From NCBI GenBank assembly GCA_025594325.1, contig JANHCV010000003.1:1054001-1118000 (forward strand): DNA of 64,000 nucleotides. The letters run 5' to 3'. The position numbers and the translations under genes are program-made. Below the pieces are notes generated by a model, which saw only the letters and a list, made by a program, of their open reading frames with translations, was not told where the DNA came from and searched no databases. The stretch comes from Blastocladiella emersonii ATCC 22665 (taxonomy: Eukaryota > Blastocladiomycota > Blastocladiomycetes > Blastocladiales > Blastocladiaceae). This document shows positions 33,036 through 42,369 of this stretch, in pieces; position 1 is the first letter of the stretch; each line of letters begins with the position of its first letter.

Positions 33036-33972
33036 TCAGAGCCCAAAGTGGCCAAAGGACGTGGCAGCGGGCTACGGATTCGCGAACCGACGTCTCGGTC
33101 AGTCGAGTTTAAGAGACAGAGCAGGGAAAACGCGCGACACGCACCATGTGGCCCTCGGTGAAGGCGAGCCAGTCGCTCTCGGTTGTTGGGAGGAGGCCCA
33201 TCTGCTGGCACTTGTACAGGGCGACGAGCACGTTGGCGAGCTGGAGCGCAACAAAGGTGAGCTTGGGCAGGAACAGGCTGACCGTGCCCGACCGCGCGAT
33301 CGGCTTGAATACTAGACGAAGCCACGGGAGCGGGGGCGTCAGCGCTGCTGGATCAACGCCGCGAGCGGGGGTGAGAGAGACGTACCGCTGTCGATGCTCA
33401 TGAGGGCCTTGACCGGGTTCCAGAACATCATGACGGTGAAGAAGATGGAGAAAATCTGCAGCGAGTTGCCCGTCATGTACATCATGAGGAGGTTCATGGG
33501 CAGCGACTTGGCACCCGAGTAGGCAATGTCCCACGCTTTCTACAGGTTGCGGAGCAAGATGGGTCAGAGGGGAGGCTTGCGACGCGACGCGGGTTGAGCG
33601 AGGGCGAACCTTGGTGCGCAGCGCCGTCTGCTTCTGCTGATCCGCTTCACTGCGAGGGGCAGCCGAACGCTATGATTGGGACGCAGCTCAAGATCAGTTT
33701 GGCCGTTCGGGATGGCGACATCGGCGAGAGCCGCGCACCGTCGAGGTCGACTTGAGGCCGCCGCGCGGGCCCGTGTGCAGCGCGAAGCCCGGTGGCGAGG
33801 GGATCGACTTCTGCGAGCTACCGAGTCGAATCAGGAATGATCCAGTCAGCCGGGAGCTCGCCAAGGGTGTCCGCGAGTGCTCGCTTGGGCGAGAACGCTG
33901 CGGCAACGGTGGGGCGGAGACTTACTCGGACCAGTCGCTGACGACGAGGGGCTTGACAAAGTCCTTTTGCAT
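33036..33972 (-). CDS. EMC4: ER membrane protein complex subunit 4
   Basis: Six exons: 33972-33926, 33817-33739, 33669-33610, 33539-33386, 33311-33145 and 33071-33036 (543 nt, 180 aa). Introns are 69-108 nt with donors GTAAGT, GTGCGC, GTTCGC, GTACGT and GTGCGT. Signature segments are IPSPPGFALH, KKAWDIAYSGAKSLPMNLLM, MMYMTGNSLQIFSIF, ALYKCQQMGLLPTTESDWL and the Gly/Phe C-terminal end (SFGHFGL). EMC4 is a subunit of the ER insertase that places tail-anchored and multi-pass proteins. Two to three membrane helices are visible. No single reading frame shows the whole gene, so simple ORF calling would miss it. Confidence 0.9.
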
Positions 33973-34242
33973 GGTGTTACGTTGAGAATACAGGTGTGCT
34001 AGGGGCGTATCGGGGAGCGTGAGGAGGGAGGGGTCAAGTGCGCAGGTGTGGCGACTGGGCGGACGGCGCGCCGGTCGACGCGAAGGCGGCCATCACGTGA
34101 GCGGCGCTCGCGGGGCGCGCTCGCTTTCTCCCTTCGCCGCGGCCCTCTCCCTCCCCTTCTCTCTCCCGCCAAGTCTGCATCGCTACGGCGAACCCATGCA
34201 TCTGAAATAAACTCAACGCATTACTCAAACCACGCACCAACC

Positions 34243-35224
34243 ATGTCAGCCATGCTCCCGCGCGACTGGGACTCGCTCCGGCGGATGGCCAAGCAGATGG
34301 AGGCCGAGTGCGAGAACAAGCTCTCGGCCTTTGCGCGCGCCGCGTCCGCCTCGGCCTCGGGCAGTGGCACTGGCGGCTTCGGGCGCAGCGGTGCTCCCGA
34401 CGTCGCGTCCACGTCGATCCACGTCACGGAAGCGCAGCTTGAGGACCTCTTGAAGAAAGTGCGCCATCGGTGTGGGGAGACTGCGTCCGCCCTGGACCTG
34501 ACCAATTCGCCGTGTAGCTCGGGCAAGTCGTAGAGCAAATGTCGAGCGTCCTCACGCCCGCGTCGCCGTCTTCGTCGTACCTGCTCGTCCAGCGGCAACG
34601 GGACACGCTGCAGGAACACACGCGCGAGTTTCGGCGCATCAGGGTACGTGGCGCTTGCTGCTGACTTGTCGCTGTGGGATCGCTAACCGCGAACCGCGGC
34701 ATCGCTCAGGCGAATCTGATTGCGGCAAAGGAGCATTCCGAGCTGCTCAACTCGGTGCGCTCGGACATTCAGTACGTAGTCTTCGCGCGACAAGCTCGCC
34801 ATCGGTCCTTGACAGAAGCTCACCCTCGACCGGCTGAGTAGCGCACACAAGGCCGCTGCCGCGTCCGGGACCGACTACTTTCTGTCGGAGCGGTCACACC
34901 TCGACAACACGCACATCATGATTGACGAGATCATCGAGTACGCCGTCGCCATACTTCCTCTCCACGCGCTCGACGAGATCCCGCACTTACCGCCCCCCGC
35001 TCGCTGACCGTGTGTGTAGCCAAGCGCACGAGACGCGGGCCAACCTCGACTCGCAGCGCCAGACCCTCCTCGGCGCGCATCGCCGCGTCGTCAACCTCGG
35101 CACCGTGTTCCCGCAGCTCAACTCGCTCATGACGCGGATCCGCCTGCGCCGCCGCCGCGACACGCTGATCCTGTCGTTTGTCACGGCGGTCTGCATTTTC
35201 ACCATGTATCTCTACTATAGCTGA
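34243..35224 (+). CDS. GOS1: Golgi Qb-SNARE GOS1/GS28
   Basis: Five exons: 34243-34458, 34518-34643, 34710-34775, 34816-34937 and 35020-35224 (735 nt, 244 aa). The product begins with RDWDSLRRMAKQMEAECENKL and continues QRQRDTLQEHTREFRRIR and LLNSVRSDI. It ends with a SNARE helix (ANLDSQRQTLLGAHRRVVNL) and a C-terminal anchor (LILSFVTAVCIFTMYLYYS). GOS1 acts in intra-Golgi and ER-Golgi vesicle fusion. The third intron (34776-34815) is only 40 nt with a GTAGTC donor and is the least certain junction; the nearby GTACGT donor at 34772 does not keep the frame. Confidence 0.85.
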
Positions 35225-35319
35225 CGTACGAGGTGTTTTTATTGTGATACCGCGCGTTCCTTCCGCGAATTGACGCGTCGCTCATCTCTCGTGGCTGCTC
35301 GCGCAAGACAAGCTGGACG

Positions 35320-35466
35320 TGTCTCGCATTCGCGTGGAGACATGCTCTCCCGCGACCATGAATCAAACAATCCCCGATAGATCGTAGAGCACTCGATGCA
35401 ACGACGTCAAATACCAACAAACGAAATGAGACCATGTCCGCAGCAAGCGTAATCCACGCCGCAAGG
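35320..35466 (+). repeat. Promoter-plus-start cassette, copy 1
   Basis: It matches 36832-36979 over about 147 bp, including TCAAATAC and the shared start ATGTCCGCAGCAAGCGTAA. In each copy the ATG sits at nearly the same offset, so two different proteins share upstream DNA and their first six codons (MSAASV). Confidence 0.8.
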
Positions 35467-35904
35467 GAAAACGGGCTCCGCTGGCGGCGGAAGTCGGCTG
35501 TTGTCAACACCGAGACCGTGATCCTGCAGCTGTGCCGGTCGTCCGCGTCGGGCAACCAGCTTGCGCTCGTCGCCGAGGCCATTGTTCCGCTCGCCGAGCT
35601 GCCGCACGTCGGCTGGGTCCCGCTCTACGACCTCGGCCGCACGGACGGCGACGACCTGAAGCCCGTCACGGAACTCTGGCTCGAGCTCGAGGTCGCTGAC
35701 CCGGAGCCCGAGCCGGCGGTCATCGCGCCAGAGACTACCGCTGCCCCGGCACCGCTCGCCGCGTCACACGAGATGCTCGGCTCCGAGATCAGTCTCGCGT
35801 CCGTCCCCGAGACGCGCGAGCTCGCGCCGGCTGCCGGCGAGTTCTCCGAGCCGTCGACCGTTGAAACCGTCCTGCCAATCAATGATCCACCGCTTTCCGG
35901 GTGA
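35434..35904 (+). CDS. Small protein with C2-domain-like half
   Basis: A single frame of 156 codons (~155 aa) begins MSAASV. Residues ~25-90 resemble the second half of a C2 domain: ILQLCRSSASG, then VAEAIVPLAELPHVGWVPLYDL, then TELWLELEV. C2 domains bind lipids or proteins, often with calcium; the calcium loops cannot be judged because only half the fold is visible. The tail is Glu/Pro/Ala-rich. The first codons and ~110 bp of upstream DNA duplicate those of the gene at 36946. It may be a rearranged or decaying gene rather than a functional one. Confidence 0.4.
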   Translation: MSAASVIHAARENGLRWRRKSAVVNTETVILQLCRSSASGNQLALVAEAIVPLAELPHVGWVPLYDLGRTDGDDLKPVTELWLELEVADPEPEPAVIAPETTAAPAPLAASHEMLGSEISLASVPETRELAPAAGEFSEPSTVETVLPINDPPLSG

Positions 35905-36555
35905 TACGCCACCGCCTTGCCTTCACTTTCACTGCCCGTCCCGCTGTTGAGTTGGCCAGCAGCCCTCGACCTCGGTCTGCGTTCTCAACGGCTGAAACGG
36001 CTTGTTGAACCACGAATGGAACCGGACGGCATATCAATCAACGGCGCAGATCTTCTAAGCCTATCCACTCCGAGGCTCTTTGCGCTGACTGTTCTCGACG
36101 CTTTATTCAAGGCGGGAAACAGTTACCGCGAGCCGGCCGCAGTGCGAGACGCGTTTTGATATCATGTGATCGCGCGCTGCGAGAACTTTCGCCTCCTTCG
36201 CGCGTCGCGCCGCAAAGCGCCACCCTCGCCCGTCCAGCAGTAACATGATCTCGAGGAGCGCGTCGTGCTCGACCCGACGCCGGCGCTGTTCGACCCCGCT
36301 GTCAAACTCGTCGCGGACTGGCTCGCGCCGCACGTCGCGGCGTTCGCGGCCCTACGGGCTATATGTGCAATCGTATAGTACGCAATTGGTTCCTGAACCG
36401 CCAGTATAAATTCACGGCAGGCACATGCGAAAGGTAAATCCCACGGGGATCGTGGCGATGCGACGCGTCGCGATATCATGTGATTGCCGGCAGCTCGAAC
36501 CGAAGCCGCTTTGGCCAGGGGTGCTGCGAAGCGCCACTCTCAATCGACAGGAACA

Positions 36556-36599
36556 TGCGCAGTCACACCGAGAAGCGTGCGCAGTCACACCGAGAAGCG
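36556..36599. repeat. Perfect 22-bp tandem duplication
   Basis: The unit TGCGCAGTCACACCGAGAAGCG occurs at 36556-36577 and 36578-36599 with no mismatch, inside the repeat-rich stretch. Confidence 0.9.
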
Positions 36600-36814
36600 G
36601 GACGCCATTGACATCTCCCTCGGCGTGTTCCAGAGGTGGGACGGCTCTCGGCTCCCATTGTCAGCGTCCAAGGAGCGGTTCAAGCACGCACTGCATCAGC
36701 ACACCGAGTGGCGACATGACTTCGTCCCCGGACCGATCCTCGAGCGCCAGGCAGGCGACGAGGAACCAGGCGAGCCGGTCCGGCTGACACGCGCCGCTCA
36801 TGTCGCGTGCCCGC

Positions 36815-36841
36815 GTGCGAGACGCGTCGCGTGTCTCGCAC
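36815..36841. repeat. 27-bp inverted repeat GTGCGAGAC/GTCTCGCAC
   Basis: GTGCGAGAC (36815-36823) and GTCTCGCAC (36833-36841) flank a 9-bp spacer containing the end of an ACGCGT box. The 18-mer CGTGCGAGACGCGTCGCG at 36814-36831 recurs exactly at 40851-40868. Related half-sites are at 36142, 35320, 40909 and 8885. Confidence 0.7.
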
Positions 36842-36979
36842 CCGGGTGGAGACACCCTCTCCCGCGCTCATGAATCAGACAATCCCCGAATCGCGTAAAC
36901 CACTTGATGCAATGACGTCAAATACAATGGAAATCATCACATGAAATGTCCGCAGCAAGCGTAACCCCGCGCCGCAAGG
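36832..36979 (+). repeat. Promoter-plus-start cassette, copy 2
   Basis: Counterpart of 35320-35466. It supplies upstream DNA, the ATG at 36946 and the first codons of the large gene that follows. Confidence 0.8.
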
Positions 36980-39690
36980 TCAAGACGGGTCCCGCCGGCG
37001 GCAGCAGCACCAGCAGCCAGGACCGCCTCCGCGATACCTCGACCCCGACGGGTGCCGCCACGACCACGGCCGCGCAGAATGGCTTCGACGCCTCGGCGCT
37101 CGTCACCCGCCCCGGCGATATCGGCCACGTCCGCATGCTCCAGCTGCTGCGGTCGGCGCGCCTGCGCGCCCAGCTCGAGGACGCCTCGCTCAAACCGTCG
37201 CGCTCTTCCGAAATCACCGCCGCCGCCGACGCCAAGGGGTCCGCCGGCAGCCAGCGCGGCGGCGACTCGGGCTCGAGCTCGGGCTCGACGCGGACGGGCG
37301 GTGGCGCAGTCCCGCGGCGGCGAGCGAGCCTGTTCGACCACCTCGTCAAGCAGGACCAGCAGCGCAACGCCGCCGCCGCGCCGACGCGGAGGCAGGCCGC
37401 GGGTAACTCGTCGCGCCCCTCGTCCAACCTCGCCGGCGATGCCGCGCGGCCGCGGACCGGCGGCGACCAGGACGCGCTCGATCCGAACGGCGACGGCGAC
37501 GGCGCGTCGACACGGACCAAGCTGACGCTCGACAACACGCGCGTCCTGATCGCGCCCGTCACGCCGCAGACGCGCGAGGCCGCGCGCCGGCTGGCGACGA
37601 GTTACCGCCCGGTCGCGGGCACGGTGACGCCTGACGGTACGCTGCCGCCGATCGACGGCCGCGTCAAGCCCGCGACGGTGCTACCCGTCGGTGTGCTCGA
37701 CGAGGTCGTGACCAGCAAGACCAAGAAGACGCAGGGCGCGACGGGCCGCACGGCCAAGGAGATTCTCGAGACGGTGATCGTGCTGTGGTCCAACGGCCGC
37801 GTGAAGCCAACAGCCGCGAGTAGCCCGAGTTTGAACGCGGCCGGGGCTGACGCGGGTTCCACCGGCGACGCTTCCGCTGACGGCGAGCCACCAGCGCCTG
37901 CCGTCGTCGAGCCGCCTCCCCCACCCCCGCCGCCTGTGTACTCGCGCCGGACGGGCGCGCTTCCCCCGCGGCTTCCAGGCGGCACGCTACTCCCGCGCTT
38001 CCTCCGCATGAAACCGCCGCTCGCCGTGCAACCGACGACGGGTGATCCGGGACTCGAGACCCCGCGGCACGCGCAGTCGCGCCGCCCGTCGCGCGAGCCG
38101 AGCACCCGCGTTTCGTCGCCGACGCAGCCCCGCGTGCCCGGCCATCGCACCTCGTTGACCGCGGCTGCGGTACCGCGCCGAGAGTCGGCCGCCGTCACGC
38201 CGCCGTCGATCCCGGGGATCAGCATCTTTGTCGATCCCGACACGTCCGACTCGTCGTCAGCGTCGGGCCCTATGATCCTCGTAGACGACGCGGAAGCGCC
38301 GTCGCGACCGCATGTGCCCGCGAGCGCCATCGGACCGGCGCGGCCGCTGCTCGCGCGCGAAAAGTCGGCGACCGCAGCCGCGGCGCTTCGGCGGCAGTCG
38401 ATGGTTCGCCCGCGAACGGCCATGGCGCGACCGTCGCCGCCCAAGGAGCCCGAGTCGGCGGGCGTGGCGGCACCGCCCGAGCTGCGCCTGGCCGCGGAGC
38501 GCGAGGGCCCCGGGCTTTCGCTCATCGTCCCGAACCTGGCGTCGCCCATGTGCAGCATCGGGTCGCAGCTCAACCTGGTCTCGTCGCCGTCCGGCGATGA
38601 CGACGCGGTCCGCGACTTGACATCGACGCCAGGACCATCGTCGCTCGCGACACCCGACTCGGCCGGCCCGCGCGCCCGGTCCTCGTCGTCGCAGCGCTCA
38701 GCAACCCCTTCAACCCCGGGCAGCGGCAAAAAGAGCGCCGGGTCGGGCCGCGTGCGCATCGCGGGCCTTCCCGCGTCCGAGTACCTGATCCTGACGAGCC
38801 GCGCCGTGAACCTGGTCGGCCGCACGTCGTACTACGCGCACCACCGGCGTCGGCGGCGGTTCAAGTACCTCCTGTCGGACCTGGCGACGCCGAAGCGCAA
38901 GGCGGACCTGCGCGCGGTCGCGGACCTGTCGAGCCGGCTCGCCAAGCTCGGGTCGCCCATCGATCCGGACAAGCTCGCGCGCGCGCTCGCGCCGCCCGAC
39001 GACGTGCTCAAGCCGACCATGGAGAAGCGGCGCAAGTCGACCATCTACGACCGCGCGGCCAGCAGCCGCGCGCACGGGCGGCGCGGGTCGAACGGGGCCA
39101 ACGGCGGGACTGCGGCGGGCGACCGGACCGCGGCGCTGCTCCGGTTCCACCCGTCCGACTACTTCCAGACGGCGTTCCACAGCCCGCTCGCGAGCGCGCG
39201 GTACCGGCGCGGGGCGTCGGCGGGCGGCGGGATCTCGAGCACGCCGAGCTCGGCCGGCAGCTACCGGTCCAACGCGTACGCGGGCGTGAAGCCGCGGGTC
39301 GCGGCGTCGTGGACGCACCGCGAGCGGCAGACGCTAAGGCAGCGGCGCAAGATGATGCAGCAGCACGCGCACGAGCGGCGCGAGTCGTCGTTCGCCACGG
39401 CCGTCGCGCGCATCGAGGCCGGGCATAACCCGGACGTGGTGGTCCCCGCGTCGCCCGCGGCCCGCGACCACGCGGACCGGCCGGGCCGCGCGCCGTCGCC
39501 GAAGCGCATCGTGATCGGCGACCAGCGCACCGTGCCGACCCAGACGCGGCACCGGTCCGCCCGCATGGCGCAGCCACTCAAGGTCAACGTCGCGCGGCAC
39601 AGCTACGACGTGGTCGATGTGATCGAGCAGCGCGCCGCGGCGGCGGCCAACTTTTGGTTTCCCGGGACGGTGTTGGATGGGCTGCTTTGA
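36946..39690 (+). CDS. Large basic, mostly disordered protein of unknown function
   Basis: A single frame of 914 aa. I do not recognise a family. Most of it is Ser/Pro/Arg-rich and looks disordered. Three segments look ordered: residues ~35-80 (DIGHVRMLQLLRSARLRAQL), ~260-285 (AKEILETVIVLWSNGRVKP) and ~605-700 (SEYLILTSRAVNLVGRTSYY, FKYLLSDLATPKRKADLRAV). Basic clusters (HRRRRRFK, EKRRKS, RQRRKM) suggest nucleic-acid, membrane or cytoskeletal binding. The C-terminus (VVDVIEQRAAAAANFWFPGT) may be another short motif. Its promoter and start codons are duplicated at 35320-35466. Continuous coding over 2.7 kb with normal local codon use supports a real gene. Confidence 0.6.
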   Translation: MSAASVTPRRKVKTGPAGGSSTSSQDRLRDTSTPTGAATTTAAQNGFDASALVTRPGDIGHVRMLQLLRSARLRAQLEDASLKPSRSSEITAAADAKGSAGSQRGGDSGSSSGSTRTGGGAVPRRRASLFDHLVKQDQQRNAAAAPTRRQAAGNSSRPSSNLAGDAARPRTGGDQDALDPNGDGDGASTRTKLTLDNTRVLIAPVTPQTREAARRLATSYRPVAGTVTPDGTLPPIDGRVKPATVLPVGVLDEVVTSKTKKTQGATGRTAKEILETVIVLWSNGRVKPTAASSPSLNAAGADAGSTGDASADGEPPAPAVVEPPPPPPPPVYSRRTGALPPRLPGGTLLPRFLRMKPPLAVQPTTGDPGLETPRHAQSRRPSREPSTRVSSPTQPRVPGHRTSLTAAAVPRRESAAVTPPSIPGISIFVDPDTSDSSSASGPMILVDDAEAPSRPHVPASAIGPARPLLAREKSATAAAALRRQSMVRPRTAMARPSPPKEPESAGVAAPPELRLAAEREGPGLSLIVPNLASPMCSIGSQLNLVSSPSGDDDAVRDLTSTPGPSSLATPDSAGPRARSSSSQRSATPSTPGSGKKSAGSGRVRIAGLPASEYLILTSRAVNLVGRTSYYAHHRRRRRFKYLLSDLATPKRKADLRAVADLSSRLAKLGSPIDPDKLARALAPPDDVLKPTMEKRRKSTIYDRAASSRAHGRRGSNGANGGTAAGDRTAALLRFHPSDYFQTAFHSPLASARYRRGASAGGGISSTPSSAGSYRSNAYAGVKPRVAASWTHRERQTLRQRRKMMQQHAHERRESSFATAVARIEAGHNPDVVVPASPAARDHADRPGRAPSPKRIVIGDQRTVPTQTRHRSARMAQPLKVNVARHSYDVVDVIEQRAAAAANFWFPGTVLDGLL

Positions 39691-39794
39691 CAATAAAGAG
39701 TTGTATCGCGCACACTCACACCACCCACACCTGCTGCGGCGGCAATCGGGGAAGCAAGTACACAGCAAACGGGATCACGGCGGGCGCCACAGAA

Positions 39795-40682
39795 TCAGAC
39801 GGCTGGCGCGTCGACAGCCTTGATGATGTCCTTTTCGACGAGCTGCTCGACGGTTGGGCGCTCGCGCAGCGTCTTGGTGAGGCCGTCCTCGATCTGGTGC
39901 CGCTTGAGGCTTTCCTGCGCGGCGTGCAGCGATGGGGCGACGTTGGGGTCTATTTGGGAGAGTGTGAGCGCGGGCAACCGGGAGGGAAGTGGCGAGGGTA
40001 CGCGTACCGTGGAGAATGTTGTGCTCGACGAGCGCCGTGACTGGCGCGCGCTTCTCGATCTTGCTGTTGAGCAGGTCCTCGAGCTTCTTCTTCTTGAGCT
40101 CCTCCTGCGCGGCCTGCAGCCGCGGCGACACCTTGTCGTCTGTTCACGGAGGGCGTCAGTCTCAAGCACGACTGACGGGATCGCGAGGACCGAGGGCGAG
40201 CGTACCCTTGAGAATGTTGCGGCTGATCAGCTCCTCCTTGGTCGGGCGGTGCGCGATCATGTCGCTCAGGTCGTCCATGCCACCGTAGCGCCTGTCAGGG
40301 TCGGGCGACGGTGAGCTTCGGTCGACGGCCACGGTCGCATCACGGCGGAAGCGTACTGCAGCTTGGACTTGGCGGAGAGCGGGACGGGCTCGGCGTCCTC
40401 ATCGTCCTCCTCCTCGTCGTCGGGAATGTCGCGGCCCGACAGCGGGCCGGGCGGGAGCTCGTCGAGCAGGCCGGCTACAGGCGATTTCCGTGGCGTTAGC
40501 GTCCATCGAGAGCGACACCCGCGGCGGACCACGTACGCTTGGACGCCTCGATGTACGACGCGGGGCGCGGGCGCTCGCCGCCGACGGTCGAGGAACGGAC
40601 TACGCGGCGGTGGGTTTCGAGAGTGAGCGCTCGATTCCATTCATCCTGCCGCTGCGCAGAGAGAGCACCGACCGCGGCTCAT
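39795..40682 (-). CDS. RPEL-repeat protein (putative G-actin binder)
   Basis: Six exons: 40682-40673, 40599-40537, 40474-40357, 40291-40206, 40139-40008 and 39949-39795 (564 nt, 187 aa). Four of the five introns start GTACG. Three RPEL motifs are visible, in different exons: LSDMIAHRPTKEELISRNIL, LLNSKIEKRAPVTALVEHNI and LTKTLRERPTVEQLVEKDII. RPEL motifs bind monomeric actin, as in MRTF and Phactr proteins. Small fungal RPEL proteins exist but are little studied. An acidic stretch (DDEEEDDEDAE) precedes the repeats. The 10-nt first exon with a GTCGGT donor is the weakest junction. Confidence 0.78.
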
Positions 40683-40969
40683 GGTGGTGGTGGTGTTGCG
40701 TTGATGCGTGTGCGAGTAGCCGTGGATTCGGCTTGCGAGTGGTGGACTCGAGCGGCCTCCTGGAACTCAACACCGGGTCTACTTTGACTGCCCTCGCCCG
40801 AGCGGCGGCGCGTCGCATCCCGGGCAGGTCGGGCGACCCGAACAAGCGCGCGTGCGAGACGCGTCGCGTTTCGCCGCGTGCGCTGCTGCGAGCGTCACGC
40901 GACCGAGTGTCTCGCATCGAGATCGTCCCGTAGCGCCAGGGATTTGCTCCTCTCACCATCTCACCCACC
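40683..40969. promoter_or_regulatory. Divergent promoter, RPEL gene (-) and Myb-like gene (+)
   Basis: 287 bp. It contains the exact 18-mer CGTGCGAGACGCGTCGCG at 40851-40868 (also at 36814), with an ACGCGT box inside, and GTCTCGCA at 40909-40916, the opposite arm of the inverted motif. Confidence 0.5.
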
Positions 40970-42331
40970 ATGGATCAACCCTTGGAACTCTATGCAATGC
41001 AATCAGAAGTTGATATAGAGGCACTGCCGCCAGTCTCGGCCAACTCGGACTGGACCCCCGTGCAGCTCGACGCACTGAGGGGCCTCCACGAAGCGTATGC
41101 AGCTCCCCGCCGCCGTGTGACCTGGTAAGTTCTTGAGCCCTGACGCATTCCCCGTACCCGGGTATTCATGCGCGTCCGTGAACCAGATGCCGCGGCGAAT
41201 TCGGCTCCATCGCCGGCCACATGGCGCCGTACAAGTCCAAGGATGAGGTGCGTGCCCCGCATCTTCCGTCTCCACTTCATGTCTGACCGCATCCTCGTTA
41301 TCAGGTGAGAGAAAAGCTTCTTGAACTCGGACTCGATGTCACAGTCGCTGTAACTGTCCGGCGGGGCAAAGTCATGCGCTACGCCTCGGCCCTCGCCTTC
41401 ACAGATAACTACCCGATGCAAGTGTTCCCCTCCACGCTCGAGTCCTTCTCGCTAGGTTCGCAATTTTCGCGCTGTGTGACGCGAAGCCGACTCTTGACCT
41501 CGCCTCACCGTCTAGCGCGGCTCCGCGCCGCCGTCGAGTCCCTGCGGACGGCCACCAACCCGACGTCCAACGCACATCTCGAGTCGCTCCTCCGCGCGCG
41601 GATCTCGGCCATGGTCGTTGACCATCCGGGTACGATCGCCCACCTGACGCGGCGTAGCGTTCGTTTGACTCACATCGTGGAGTAGAGTACGCGCCGGTGC
41701 TCGACCTCTTCATCCTCGCCGCAGGCTCGCCACAGGAAGACGTCGACGCCGCGTACCAGGCGCTCGCGCCCGAAGGTCCGCCTCTCCCACCCGCCCCTCG
41801 CCTCGAATCGCCGCGCTCACTCACCCTTTCCGCCCTCCCTCCCATTCGCTAGCCCGCGCCCAGCTCGAGCAAATCATCACCCTGCTCACCTCCACCGCCG
41901 ACTCGCCCGCGACACACGACACGCGCGTCAAGATCCAGCAGTTCCTGCAGCGCCGGCACATGATCACCCTGCCCGACGCCATGCGCCGCGCCGTCGACAC
42001 GGGCAACTCCGAGTCGTACCTGGTCGTGCACCCGAACCGCGCACCCAACAACGTCACCCTGAGCAACCCGCTCGGCATCGGGATCCCCGACCAGGCCAAG
42101 TTCGACGGCGCCCTCCTGACCGTGCTCGCGCGAGACGATGTCGCGGAGCCGCCGCTCCCGGCCCTGCCGCAGGCTTCGAGCGCCGTGGCTAAGCGGAAAG
42201 CGGCGGTCGCGGCCGGCAGCGCGCCCGCGCCTAAGAGGAGGCGAACGGGGGCGAGGGGGTCCGCGGCCGCGTCGGCCGCATCCGCCGCTCCGGCGCCAGG
42301 AACTACGACGGCCGCTGCGCCAGGGCAATGA
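40970..42331 (+). CDS. Myb/SANT-like nuclear protein with a TGA at the exon 1-2 junction
   Basis: I read exons 40970-41124, 41187-41247, 41305-41455, 41516-41629, 41686-41775 and 41853-42331, totalling 1050 nt. The N-terminus resembles a Myb/SANT domain split over exons 1-2: DWTPVQLDALRGLHEAYAAP...VTW, then GEFGSIAGHM...KSKDEVREKL. Later exons give YAPVLDLFILAAGSPQEDVD, RVKIQQFLQRRHMITLPDAM and a basic tail with PKRRR. Splicing exon 1 (GTAAGT donor) to exon 2 creates TGA at codon 52. No alternative site keeps frame, so either a base differs, the true start is the ATG at 41221, or the allele is broken. Exon 1 is less GC-rich than the rest. The family call is tentative. Confidence 0.5.
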
Positions 42332-42369
42332 GACATGATTCAAGACTGTACATTTCCTTTTTGGTTGAT

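Larger units (their letters stand above)
35905..36945. other. Repeat-rich stretch with degenerate coding-like fragments
   Basis: About 1 kb with no intact gene. Diverged repeats include GATATCATGTGAT at 36158-36170 and again at 36472-36484, followed in each case by a related CGCCAC...AACATG block (36211-36247 and ~36525-36557). Two stretches read as protein-like without a start: 36249-36378 (VLDPTPALFDPAVKLVADW) and 36601-36780 (DISLGVFQRWDGSRL). I take these as relics of a gene, family unknown. Confidence 0.45.

Noticed and set aside
41960-42331. Independent short gene starting at the ATG at 41960
   Set aside because: It is in frame with and best read as the last exon of the Myb-like gene.
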